The notes below the pieces were generated by a model. It had not been told where the DNA came from. It ran no database searches and saw only the letters and a list, made by a program, of their open reading frames with translations. From Desulfobacterales bacterium (GTDB taxonomy: Bacteria > Desulfobacterota > Desulfobacteria > Desulfobacterales > JAHEIW01), in NCBI GenBank assembly GCA_030145015.1, contig JAQYWI010000142.1:1-9833 (forward strand): a DNA stretch of 9,833 bases, given 5' to 3'. This document shows positions 1-7,120 of this stretch, one piece after another. The position numbers and the translations under genes are program-made. How positions within the stretch are numbered: position 1 is the stretch's first letter; each line of letters starts with the position of its first letter.

Positions 1-152
1 TGACCGATAGAAACGATTGGGTTTTCCAAACCGGGTGCTTCGCACCCGGTTCCACCGCGTTGTTTTCAACGATTTGGGGCACTTCGCGCCCCTGTCTTTT
101 ACCGCCTTTGGCGGTAAAATCCAAGCCACCCGCTGTGCGGGTGGTCGTTGAC
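1..152. repeat. Non-coding array of tandem short-loop hairpins
   Basis: No plausible gene lies here. The stretch contains at least four strong hairpins in a row. Positions 29-51 have a 10-bp stem (core CCGGGTGC/GCACCCGG) with loop TTC. Positions 76-92 have stem GGGGC/GCCCC with one A.C mismatch, an inner C-G pair and loop TTC. Positions 97-119 have a 10-bp perfect stem (TTTTACCGCC and its complement) with loop TTT. Positions 126-144 have stem CCACCCGC/GCGGGTGG with loop TGT. Two weaker ones sit between or before them: 58-71 (CGTTG-TTTT-CAACG) and 17-29 (TTGG/CCAA). The array starts 9 bp beyond the stop codon of the mutase large-subunit gene, so it forms its 3' end and could stop transcription or protect the mRNA. 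None of the strong stems is followed by a clean T-run on either strand, so a textbook intrinsic terminator is not shown. Loops of exactly 3 nt recur in the strong members. Confidence 0.75.
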
Positions 153-1874
153 TCAATAGGTGTATCCGTACCCGCATTTTTGCTTTAATACTCCTTGAAT
201 TTCACCAAGGCTGGCCTTGGCCTCCACCGCTTTGATGATATTCGGCATTAAGGTCCCGCAGGACGCCGGCCATTCTACCAGGAATTTCTCCGTGGCGTTG
301 CCCAGACGTTCAAGCACCTGCTCAACCCCGCGAAGGTCTCGGTTGGCCTTAAAATGCTTGACCCGTTCCACAGACTCTTGTTCGTATTTGGGGTCGTGTT
401 TAAACACATTGACTTTTTGGGTATCTTTTTCGAGGCGATATTTATTGACACCGACCATCACCTTTTCGCCGCTGTTTATTTTCGCCTGCCACTCATTGGC
501 GGAACGTTCAAGCTCCTTCCTGAACCATCCCGTCTGCCAGCATTTGAATGCCCCGCCAAGACTTTCTACCCGGCTGATCAGCTCCACAGCCCGCTTCTCT
601 ATCTCAGCCGTCAACGATTCCACATAGTAGGAGCCCCCGAGCGGGTCCGCTACGCTGGGGATGTTGGTCTCGTGGTAGAGTATCTGTTGTGTTCGTACGG
701 CGAGCTGTGCGGCTTCTTTTGTGGGGATGCCCAGTGCTTCATCGTATGAGGCGGTCCAGATACCGTCTGAGCCGGCTAATACGCCGGCCAGTGTGAGAAC
801 GGTTAACCTGATGATATTATTTAGCGGCTCCTGGGCGGGGCAGCTGAGCCCGCCGGTCATTGAGTTTATATTAATGCTCAATGCCCGGGAGTCGGTGCAC
901 CCATAGCGCTCTTTCATGATCTTGGCCCACAATCTACGCCAGGCGCGTATTTTTGAGACTTCCTCAAAGATATCCATCCCCAGATGCGCATGGTACCAAA
1001 ATCTTGATGCCACTTTATTTGGATCGAGCCCCACCTTACAGCATTCGTCCATGATCGCCATTCCCACTGCTATGGTAAATGCGACTTCCTGCACGGGGGT
1101 GGCACCGCATTGTGCCATATTGTAGCCGTTGGTAGCCGTGTGTAAGGCCAGTGGTATATTCTGGATGCGGAAGTTGATATTCTCCACCATCAATTTCAAT
1201 GCGTTTTGGGGTGGAAATGCGATGGTATCCGAACTCCACTGTCCATATAAGATATGGGGTGTCTGCATCCTGAGTTGCGATATATCATAGCCCCGCTGCT
1301 GTGCATAAACGGCATACATCGCTGTGAGGGTGAGAGTTGGGTCATAGGTGATGAAAGTAACCTGTAACTTATCCAGAGGCAGGTCGCCAAAGAGCTCGTC
1401 AAGATCATCAATCGTGCTCAGCGAGAGACCGCAATCGCCGACTCTGCCCCGCGCCACAATATCGTCGGCATCATAGCCGCGCTGATGGGGCAAATCCGTA
1501 AGAATAGTGAACTTGGGGAAGTCATCCTCGCTTTCTTCTGTGCCCACATGCAACTTCATCCCCAGTTTTTTCAGATATTCCCAGCGCTCTTTGGTATTTT
1601 TACCCGTACCGTAGCCAAAGCCGATCCGCATTACCCAGGAAAGGTCCCGATATCCCAACGGGGTTGCTCCCCGGGTATAGGGGTGCACGCCTGGAAAACC
1701 AATATCTTTAAGTTCTATTTCTTCCATATCAAGGGGCGTATAAACCGGCTTTAATTTGATGCCTGACTCATTGGTTGGCGTTTCGTCACTGCCGGCCTTA
1801 AATTTTTCAGGGCACTCTTTTCCCCAAATATTTTCAAGCCGCTCGATATGTTTAAGCGCATCTTTCTCAAACAT
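153..1874 (-). CDS. Adenosylcobalamin-dependent acyl-CoA mutase, large (TIM-barrel) subunit, non-canonical active site
   Basis: This 573-residue protein belongs to the methylmalonyl-CoA mutase superfamily, which rearranges the carbon skeleton of acyl-CoA esters by a radical route using coenzyme B12. It covers only the substrate-binding barrel. The cobalamin domain is the separate upstream gene, as in HcmA/HcmB and IcmA-type enzymes. Conserved landmarks are the PGVHPYTRG segment (61-69), GATPVQEVAFT (257-267), SYDEALGIPT (376-385), RTQQIL (394-399) and DPLGGSYYVE (410-419). By eye alignment with methylmalonyl-CoA mutase, the active-site Tyr89 becomes Gly85, the carboxylate-binding Arg207 becomes Ser215, and His244 of the SGYHIREAG motif becomes Asn252. 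The usual QSLHTN motif reads DGIWTA (370-375). A methylmalonyl or succinyl carboxylate would therefore not be held in the usual way, and a different, perhaps larger or less polar, acyl-CoA is likely. The substrate cannot be named from the sequence. The ATG start is supported by AAGGAG 8 nt upstream. The family assignment is secure. Confidence 0.93.
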   Translation of the reverse strand: MFEKDALKHIERLENIWGKECPEKFKAGSDETPTNESGIKLKPVYTPLDMEEIELKDIGFPGVHPYTRGATPLGYRDLSWVMRIGFGYGTGKNTKERWEYLKKLGMKLHVGTEESEDDFPKFTILTDLPHQRGYDADDIVARGRVGDCGLSLSTIDDLDELFGDLPLDKLQVTFITYDPTLTLTAMYAVYAQQRGYDISQLRMQTPHILYGQWSSDTIAFPPQNALKLMVENINFRIQNIPLALHTATNGYNMAQCGATPVQEVAFTIAVGMAIMDECCKVGLDPNKVASRFWYHAHLGMDIFEEVSKIRAWRRLWAKIMKERYGCTDSRALSININSMTGGLSCPAQEPLNNIIRLTVLTLAGVLAGSDGIWTASYDEALGIPTKEAAQLAVRTQQILYHETNIPSVADPLGGSYYVESLTAEIEKRAVELISRVESLGGAFKCWQTGWFRKELERSANEWQAKINSGEKVMVGVNKYRLEKDTQKVNVFKHDPKYEQESVERVKHFKANRDLRGVEQVLERLGNATEKFLVEWPASCGTLMPNIIKAVEAKASLGEIQGVLKQKCGYGYTY

Positions 1875-1933
1875 CTTAAAATCTCCTTATCTCATAATCT
1901 CATCGGCCTAAATTCTACACGGAACTGCCCGTG

Positions 1934-2431
1934 TTAGGCTTCGGGTTTGCGTACATTTTCCTTTACAAAAGTGACCACATTTTCAATCGGGGTACCCGGG
2001 GTAAATACGCCTTGCACCCCTTTTCGTTTCAATTCTGCAGCCGCACCTTCAGGAATCGTCCCGCCGAGAATAACCAGTACATCGGTCATCTGCTTTTCCC
2101 GGAGAAGATCCATCGTTTTCGAGGTGTCATACATCAGGCCGGAGCTGTAGAAACTCAGGCCAATCACATCGGCATCCTCTTGCTGGGCAGCAATGACGAC
2201 TTCCTCAACAATCCGATATCGGATGAAAATCACCTCCATTCCTTGATCGCGAAAGACCTTCGCCACGTACCTCAAACCCCTGTCATGAGCATCCATGTCA
2301 GATTTTGCCAGAACAACCCGGATCTTTCTATTTTCAGCAGGTGTAACCATAGATAGCGATGAACCTCGTTTATTAGGCCGGTGTCCCTCCAGGTTATCAC
2401 CGGAGAAAAAGATCTCCAACTTTTTTTTCAT
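1934..2431 (-). CDS. Acyl-CoA mutase small subunit, cobalamin-binding domain
   Basis: This gene encodes the B12-binding Rossmann-like subunit that partners the large mutase subunit, whose gene starts 59 bp downstream on the same strand. The base-off/His-on motif DxHxxG is intact as D47-A-H49-D-R-G52, so His49 is the predicted lower axial cobalt ligand. The later loops are SFYSSG (93-98), in place of the usual SSLAAG, and ILGGTIP (121-127), the conserved glycine pair before the last strands. With the first ATG the protein has 165 residues, of which the first 27 or so are outside the usual domain. No Shine-Dalgarno sequence precedes that ATG. Met28 (ATG at 2348-2350) would give 138 residues, the usual size for such subunits, but its GAGG is about 13 nt away. 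The true start is therefore open, and the far upstream coordinate is given. Function is confident from the motif and the operon pairing. Confidence 0.93.
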   Translation of the reverse strand: MKKKLEIFFSGDNLEGHRPNKRGSSLSMVTPAENRKIRVVLAKSDMDAHDRGLRYVAKVFRDQGMEVIFIRYRIVEEVVIAAQQEDADVIGLSFYSSGLMYDTSKTMDLLREKQMTDVLVILGGTIPEGAAAELKRKGVQGVFTPGTPIENVVTFVKENVRKPEA

Positions 2432-2453
2432 TTATGCTACAAAGTGGTATATT

Positions 2454-2481
2454 ATTATCAGATTTTCCCCATAAATTGCAA
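2454..2481 (-). promoter_or_regulatory. Candidate sigma70-type promoter for the mutase operon
   Basis: On the minus strand a -35-like TTGCAA (2476-2481) is followed after 16 bp by GATAAT (2454-2459), five of six bases matching the -10 consensus. Transcription would begin near 2447, just upstream of the B12-subunit gene. TTGCAA is its own complement. On the plus strand the same box stands 17 bp before TATCTA (2499-2504), a weak -10 match that could serve the divergent ABC gene. Placement in the short divergent gap supports promoters here. The exact boxes are a guess from consensus. Confidence 0.35.
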
Positions 2482-2545
2482 TATTTGAGTTGCTGTTTTA
2501 TCTAATGCGTTGACAGCATTACCTCTGTGCCGGTATCTGTTCGTT

Positions 2546-4330
2546 ATGAGAAGAAATGAATCTTTGCTCAAGGGCGCTTTTAAAGATTTCAGACCCTTAA
2601 AAGAATATTTCCTTAAGAACCGATGGCATGTTACGGCAGGATTAATCAGTCTGCTGTTGGTGGATTTACTTCAGGTATTGATTCCTCAGGTTTTAAAAAA
2701 GGCCATCGACTCCCTCACCTTTAAAACCGCAACTTCCGGTATTCTTTTCAAATATGGCATGATGATCATGTCCATTGCGCTGGCGATCGCTTTGTTTCGT
2801 TACACGTGGCGATATTTACTATTCGGTTATTCCCGCAAAGTGGAAGAGGGGCTTAGAAACAGGCTGTACGATCATCTTCAGACTTTATCCCCCTCATTTT
2901 TTCAAAGGATAAAGACCGGAGACCTCATGGCCAGGGCTACCAACGATATTAATGCCGTCCGGATGGCCACCGGATTGGGTATATTTGCAGTGACCGATAG
3001 TGTGGTTCTGGGCGTGACAACGATCGTATGCATGCTATATATCAGCCCTGTTCTGACCCTTGTTTCCCTTATTCCAGCACCCATCCTGATCTATTTAACA
3101 AGGATCCTATCCCGTCGGATGTCCACCGGATATGAACGGGTTCAAAAGACATTTGCAGACCTGACCGAAGAGGTCCGGGAGGCCTTTGCAGGGGTCAGGA
3201 TCGTCAAAGCTTACTCCAGGGAGTCATGGGAGTGTAAAAAAATTGAGGAAGAGGGCGGGAAATATATATCCGAAAACATGCAGCTGGCAAAAACCATCGC
3301 CTTTTTTTTCCCCTTGATGGCTGTTTTTGCGAATTTAGGTCTGGCCATCCTGATCTGGGTGGGGGGTCGTTTAACAATCCTGGGACATTTAACCACCGGC
3401 GATTTTGTGGCATTTATCAGTTACCTCTACCTTCTGGCCTGGCCCTTGACGGCCATCGGTTGGGTTATAAACCTAATCCAGAGAGGCGCTGCGTCCATGC
3501 GCAGGATCAATCACATTCTTGATGAAGTCCCCGATATTCTTGGTCCGCCTTCTCCCAGACATGTCACTAAACTGGCGGGCAGCATCAAATTCAAGGGGCT
3601 CAGGTATAAATATCCCGGGCAGACAGGTTTCGCACTGAACGATATTAATCTGTCTATCGAAAGGGGACAGACCGTGGCATTGGTGGGGCAGGTCGGCTCT
3701 GCAAAGACGACGCTTCTCAATACGTTACCCCGTCTTTGCGATATACCTGGAGGCACCGTTTTCATTGATGGCACCGATGTGCATGATATTCCTTTGAAAA
3801 CCCTTAGACAGAATATCGGTTTTGTGACCCAGGAAACGCTTCTTTTTTCGGACACTATTCGAAACAATATCCTGTTTGGCAGACGCGGAATATCCGAGAA
3901 TACTTTGGAAGCCGCCTTGCGGGCAGCCCAGATTTTTGATGAGATCCAAACCTTTGAAAAGGGACTGGATACGTGGCTTGGTGAAAAGGGCGTTACCCTT
4001 TCAGGAGGTCAGCGGCAGCGCCTGACCATTGCGCGTGCCCTCATTTCAGATCCGCCCATCATGATCCTGGATGATGCCCTCTCAATGGTTGATACGCGCA
4101 CCGAGGCACGCATCCTGAACCGTATCTTTGAATTTCGAAAACATAAAACAAATCTGATCGTTTCACACAGGGTCCCAACCATCAGCAGGGCGGATCTCAT
4201 CGTGGTTCTGAAAGGTGGAGAATTAGTGGAGGCCGGGAAACACAGTACCCTGATGGCAACGGGCAATGAATACGCCAGACTCTATCAAAGACAATTTTTA
4301 GCCCAGGAATTGGAGATCGGGATAACCTAG
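2546..4330 (+). CDS. ABC exporter half-transporter with degenerate ATPase site (heterodimer subunit 1)
   Basis: This is a fused membrane and ATPase half-transporter of the type I exporter class, MdlA/TM287-like. The frame is open from a TTG at 2510 (606 residues). The ATG at 2546 (594 residues) is preferred because the protein then starts MRRNESLL and the extra 12 residues look unlike the family; neither start has a clear Shine-Dalgarno. Residue numbers here follow the TTG. Six membrane segments lie in about residues 38-330, followed by the nucleotide-binding domain from about 360. Walker A is G393-QVGSAKT, with Ala398 where Gly is normal. The Q-loop is Gln441, the signature is a perfect LSGGQ (497-501), Walker B is ILDD with Asp522 replacing the catalytic Glu, and the switch His is 553. 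Asp at the catalytic position is typical of the degenerate site in heterodimeric exporters. The stop lies 2 bp before the next ABC gene, so the two are co-translated. The cargo is unknown. Confidence 0.92.
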   Translation: MRRNESLLKGAFKDFRPLKEYFLKNRWHVTAGLISLLLVDLLQVLIPQVLKKAIDSLTFKTATSGILFKYGMMIMSIALAIALFRYTWRYLLFGYSRKVEEGLRNRLYDHLQTLSPSFFQRIKTGDLMARATNDINAVRMATGLGIFAVTDSVVLGVTTIVCMLYISPVLTLVSLIPAPILIYLTRILSRRMSTGYERVQKTFADLTEEVREAFAGVRIVKAYSRESWECKKIEEEGGKYISENMQLAKTIAFFFPLMAVFANLGLAILIWVGGRLTILGHLTTGDFVAFISYLYLLAWPLTAIGWVINLIQRGAASMRRINHILDEVPDILGPPSPRHVTKLAGSIKFKGLRYKYPGQTGFALNDINLSIERGQTVALVGQVGSAKTTLLNTLPRLCDIPGGTVFIDGTDVHDIPLKTLRQNIGFVTQETLLFSDTIRNNILFGRRGISENTLEAALRAAQIFDEIQTFEKGLDTWLGEKGVTLSGGQRQRLTIARALISDPPIMILDDALSMVDTRTEARILNRIFEFRKHKTNLIVSHRVPTISRADLIVVLKGGELVEAGKHSTLMATGNEYARLYQRQFLAQELEIGIT

Positions 4331-4332
4331 TC

Positions 4333-6444
4333 ATGTTTGGTGAATATGGATATATGGAAGAGGGATCATTAGGAAAAGCCTATAATCTAAGGCTGTTGCG
4401 AAGATTGACACATTATGCCCATCCTTATAAAAAGATTATTTCCACAGCCATTTTTCTGACCATCATGATCACGGTCCTGGACTTGACCCTGCCCTATCTT
4501 TCAAAAATAGCGATTGACAGATACATCCTTTCTTCCTGGTATCTGGTGGATCTTTCCGCCATGAATAAGCGTGCGGGTCAGAAATTTGCAAAAAAATTCG
4601 GCCATATTTTAGAAATAAGCAAGGATAATTCCTATGGCCTCATTTCCCACATGGATATCAAAAGGATGGACCCCTCCGAACTTCATGAATACAGGCGTAA
4701 GGGCGTTATTTCCGAAAAACAGTTTTACAAAGTCGGGGTTGATGTACAAGACGATTCTATTTTCAGGAACCCACCCGCGGATTTACCGAAAATGGCCGAC
4801 GGTTCTGTTGTCGTTCCACTTAAGAACCTTAATAATCTTAAACCCGAAGAGATTCTAAAGGTAAGGGAGGAGGATCTGAGAGGCGTTGCTATGGTTGGCA
4901 GCGTCCTGCTCCTTTTTCTTTTTGCTTCCTTCGGGCTTGGCTATGTACAGTATTATATGCTTGAACGGACCGGCCAGAATATCATGCAGGATATTCGTCT
5001 TGAGTTGTTTCAACGGATACAGTCACAGTCCGTGAGCTTTTTCGATCGGCACCCGGTGGGGAGTCTGGTTACCCGTGTAACAAATGACGTTGAAAATCTG
5101 AACGAGATGTTCAAGTCGGTAGCGGTTACGGTCTTCAAAGATATTTTTATCCTTGCAGGTATTTTGGCGCTTCTGCTTTATCTCCATTGGCGTCTTGCCC
5201 TGGTATGCTTCGCCCTTATTCCCATTATATTCGGAGTTACCCTTCTGTTCAGCTATCTGGCACGGGAGGTCTTCAGAGAACTCAGGGCAAAGGTGGCTAA
5301 AATAAACACCTTCCTGCAAGAATGCATTCCGGGCATGCGCGTTATTCAGCTTTTCACCAGAGAAGCATTTCAGATGGGGCGTTTTGCCGGGATCAATCAT
5401 GAAAACTATCTGGCAGGGATGAAACAGATCCGTATATTTGCCGTTTTTATGCCCCTTATGGAGGTCTTTGCATCTCTTGTCGTGGCCCTGCTTCTGTGGC
5501 ATGGTGGTGGAAAGGTTGTCAGTGAACAGCTTACCCTGGGTTCACTGGTCGCCTTTATTGGCTATATGCGGATGTTTTTCAAGCCCATTCAGGATATCTC
5601 CGAAAAATACAACATTATGCAGTCAGCCATGGCCTCCGCTGAGCGCATTTTTGGGTTCATGGACCAGCGGGAGCAGATCCCGGAACCTCTGAATCCCATA
5701 AGGCCAACACAGGTGAAAGGGCACTTGCATTTCAAGGATGTCTCTTTTGCTTACAGGGGGGATCATGATATCCTGCACGATGTCTCTTTCGAGGTAAAAC
5801 CGGGAGAGATGGTGGCCATTGTCGGAGCTACGGGGGCCGGCAAAACCACGGTGGTCAATCTTATTGAGCGCTTTTATGACCCCGGCCGGGGACAAATCCT
5901 TCTGGACGGCGTTGACTTGCGGGACTGGTCAAAGAGTGAGCTTCGGTCCCATATCGGCTTTGTCCTGCAGGATGTATTCATTTTTTCAGGTAGCCTTGTC
6001 GATAATATCACCCTGGGACAGGATGAGATCAGTCGGCAAACCATTCAGAATGCTGTAAGAGAGGCAAATGCCCATGAGTTTATCCGGAAGCTGGAGGATG
6101 GCTTAGATCACAAGATCGGTGAAGGCGGATCAACCCTCTCTGCAGGCGAACGTCAGCTTCTGTCCTTTGCCAGAGCCCTGGCCTATCAGCCGAAGGTTCT
6201 CATACTCGATGAGGCCACCTCAAGCGTTGATCCCGAAACGGAACGACTGATACAAGAAGCGATTTTTAAAATGACGAAAAGGCGTACGACTCTTGTTGTA
6301 GCGCATAGACTCTCCACAATCCGTAAAGCCGATCATATCCTGGTCATGCACCATGGCCAAATCCGGGAGCAGGGGACCCATCAAACGCTGATGGCCCGCG
6401 GCGAGATTTATTATAAGCTGAATAAGCTTCGGGAGGTCGAATAA
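4333..6444 (+). CDS. ABC exporter half-transporter with consensus ATPase site and large loop insertion (subunit 2)
   Basis: This is the second half of the heterodimeric type I exporter, MdlB/TM288-like, and at 703 residues is about 100 longer than usual. The first membrane segment is near residues 35-58 and the second near 184-208. Between them lie about 110 hydrophilic residues (70-180), where the family normally has a short extracytoplasmic loop. The remaining four membrane segments and an ATPase domain from about 475 follow. Walker A is GATGAGKT (498-505), the Q-loop is Gln546, Walker B is LILDE with catalytic Glu627, and the switch His is 658. The signature reads LSAGE (602-606) instead of LSGGQ. 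This exactly complements the partner: the Walker motifs here plus the partner's LSGGQ form a consensus site, and the partner's Asp522 plus LSAGE form a degenerate site. The start ATG is 2 bp after the upstream stop and has no strong Shine-Dalgarno, which suggests translational coupling. An alternative ATG lies at 4354. Confidence 0.94.
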   Translation: MFGEYGYMEEGSLGKAYNLRLLRRLTHYAHPYKKIISTAIFLTIMITVLDLTLPYLSKIAIDRYILSSWYLVDLSAMNKRAGQKFAKKFGHILEISKDNSYGLISHMDIKRMDPSELHEYRRKGVISEKQFYKVGVDVQDDSIFRNPPADLPKMADGSVVVPLKNLNNLKPEEILKVREEDLRGVAMVGSVLLLFLFASFGLGYVQYYMLERTGQNIMQDIRLELFQRIQSQSVSFFDRHPVGSLVTRVTNDVENLNEMFKSVAVTVFKDIFILAGILALLLYLHWRLALVCFALIPIIFGVTLLFSYLAREVFRELRAKVAKINTFLQECIPGMRVIQLFTREAFQMGRFAGINHENYLAGMKQIRIFAVFMPLMEVFASLVVALLLWHGGGKVVSEQLTLGSLVAFIGYMRMFFKPIQDISEKYNIMQSAMASAERIFGFMDQREQIPEPLNPIRPTQVKGHLHFKDVSFAYRGDHDILHDVSFEVKPGEMVAIVGATGAGKTTVVNLIERFYDPGRGQILLDGVDLRDWSKSELRSHIGFVLQDVFIFSGSLVDNITLGQDEISRQTIQNAVREANAHEFIRKLEDGLDHKIGEGGSTLSAGERQLLSFARALAYQPKVLILDEATSSVDPETERLIQEAIFKMTKRRTTLVVAHRLSTIRKADHILVMHHGQIREQGTHQTLMARGEIYYKLNKLREVE

Positions 6445-6497
6445 TATTATGAGATAGGGGTGGTATGAAAGATAATATCTTTATGGCGAATTTAAAT

Positions 6498-6526
6498 TTG
6501 AAAAAGAATCTTCGTTAGCGTATATT
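6498..6526 (+). promoter_or_regulatory. Candidate sigma70-type promoter for the bactofilin gene
   Basis: TTGAAA (6498-6503) is followed after exactly 17 bp by TATATT (6521-6526), both close to the sigma70 consensus. It lies in the 145-bp gap between the ABC gene and the bactofilin. The predicted transcript start is near 6533, giving a leader of about 57 nt before the ATG at 6590. It suggests that the bactofilin pair can be expressed independently of the exporter genes. The rest of the gap holds no gene that I can support. Confidence 0.45.
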
Positions 6527-6589
6527 GATAATAATTTAACATCGATGAGTTTCAAAAATGAGAATTTACTTACGACGAAAGGAGACGGC

Positions 6590-7117
6590 ATGCTAAAAAA
6601 AGGTAAAAAACCTGATGATGACAAAGGCTTTGCTTTTGACAGGACCACCGAGCAGAAAACGCTTACACCGGTTCCGAGCCCGCAAACTTCGGCAGAAAAA
6701 ACCGTCATTGGCGAAAATATCTCCATCGAAGGCAACATTCGTGGAGATGAACATCTTATCATTGAGGGCTCAATGAAAGGCAACATAGCGATGGAAAAGC
6801 ATAATTTTGCAGTGGGTTCGAAGGGAAGGGTAGAAGGCGAAATCAATGCGCAGAGTGTAAGGATAAGCGGCCAAATGATTGGTAATATCAAGACTAAAGG
6901 CAAGGTCGAAATCACCAAAGAGGCCGATTTTATGGGCGACATCAGGGCAAAAAGCATCTCGGTGGAAGATGGTGCTTATTTCAAAGGTTCCATCGAACTT
7001 GAACGCGAGCCTCATCGAAAGACAGCATCGACCGGAGAATCGACACCTATAAAGACTTCCCAGCCGATGAATGAGCCGAAGACCCCGACGACCGAGGCAG
7101 CCGATAAGGAGAATTGA
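6590..7117 (+). CDS. Bactofilin-family cytoskeletal protein
   Basis: This is a bactofilin (polymer-forming cytoskeletal family, formerly DUF583). These proteins assemble without nucleotide into filaments, usually at the inner face of the membrane, and act in cell shape, polarity or placing of wall enzymes. The start at 6590 is chosen because a strong GGAG (6581-6584) stands 5 nt upstream. An in-frame ATG at 6545 lacks such a site and would add 15 atypical residues. The resulting 175-residue protein has a disordered charged N-terminus (1-36), then a core at about 38-136 of short repeats with the beta-helix pattern: VIGENISIEGNIRGDEHLIIEG, GNIAMEKHNFAVG, GRVEGEINAQSVRISG, GNIKTKGKVEI and GDIRAKSISVEDGAYFKGSI. 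A Ser/Thr/Pro-rich tail follows. The next gene begins 3 bp after the stop. No wall peptidase gene of the M23 type, often found beside bactofilins, is present here. Confidence 0.93.
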   Translation: MLKKGKKPDDDKGFAFDRTTEQKTLTPVPSPQTSAEKTVIGENISIEGNIRGDEHLIIEGSMKGNIAMEKHNFAVGSKGRVEGEINAQSVRISGQMIGNIKTKGKVEITKEADFMGDIRAKSISVEDGAYFKGSIELEREPHRKTASTGESTPIKTSQPMNEPKTPTTEAADKEN

Positions 7118-7120
7118 TTT

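Noticed and set aside
29..144. CRISPR array
   Set aside because: The palindromes differ in sequence and there are no identical direct repeats with regular spacers.
97..144. Textbook intrinsic terminator for the mutase operon
   Set aside because: The hairpins are strong, but neither is followed by a clean T-run on the minus strand, so only a general structured 3' end is claimed.
2510..2545. TTG start giving 12 extra residues on exporter subunit 1
   Set aside because: No Shine-Dalgarno precedes it, the added residues do not look like the family N-terminus, and the TTG is part of a TTGACA string. The ATG at 2546 is preferred, although not proven.
5023..5502. 159-codon open frame on the minus strand inside exporter subunit 2
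   Set aside because: It lies wholly within a clear ABC gene on the other strand, has no recognisable motif, and its composition is that of an antisense shadow.
6465..6518. A 17-codon frame (MKDNIFMANLNLKKNLR) after a GGGGTGG string
   Set aside because: It is very short and overlaps the best promoter candidate for the bactofilin. Nothing beyond the purine-rich upstream string supports translation.
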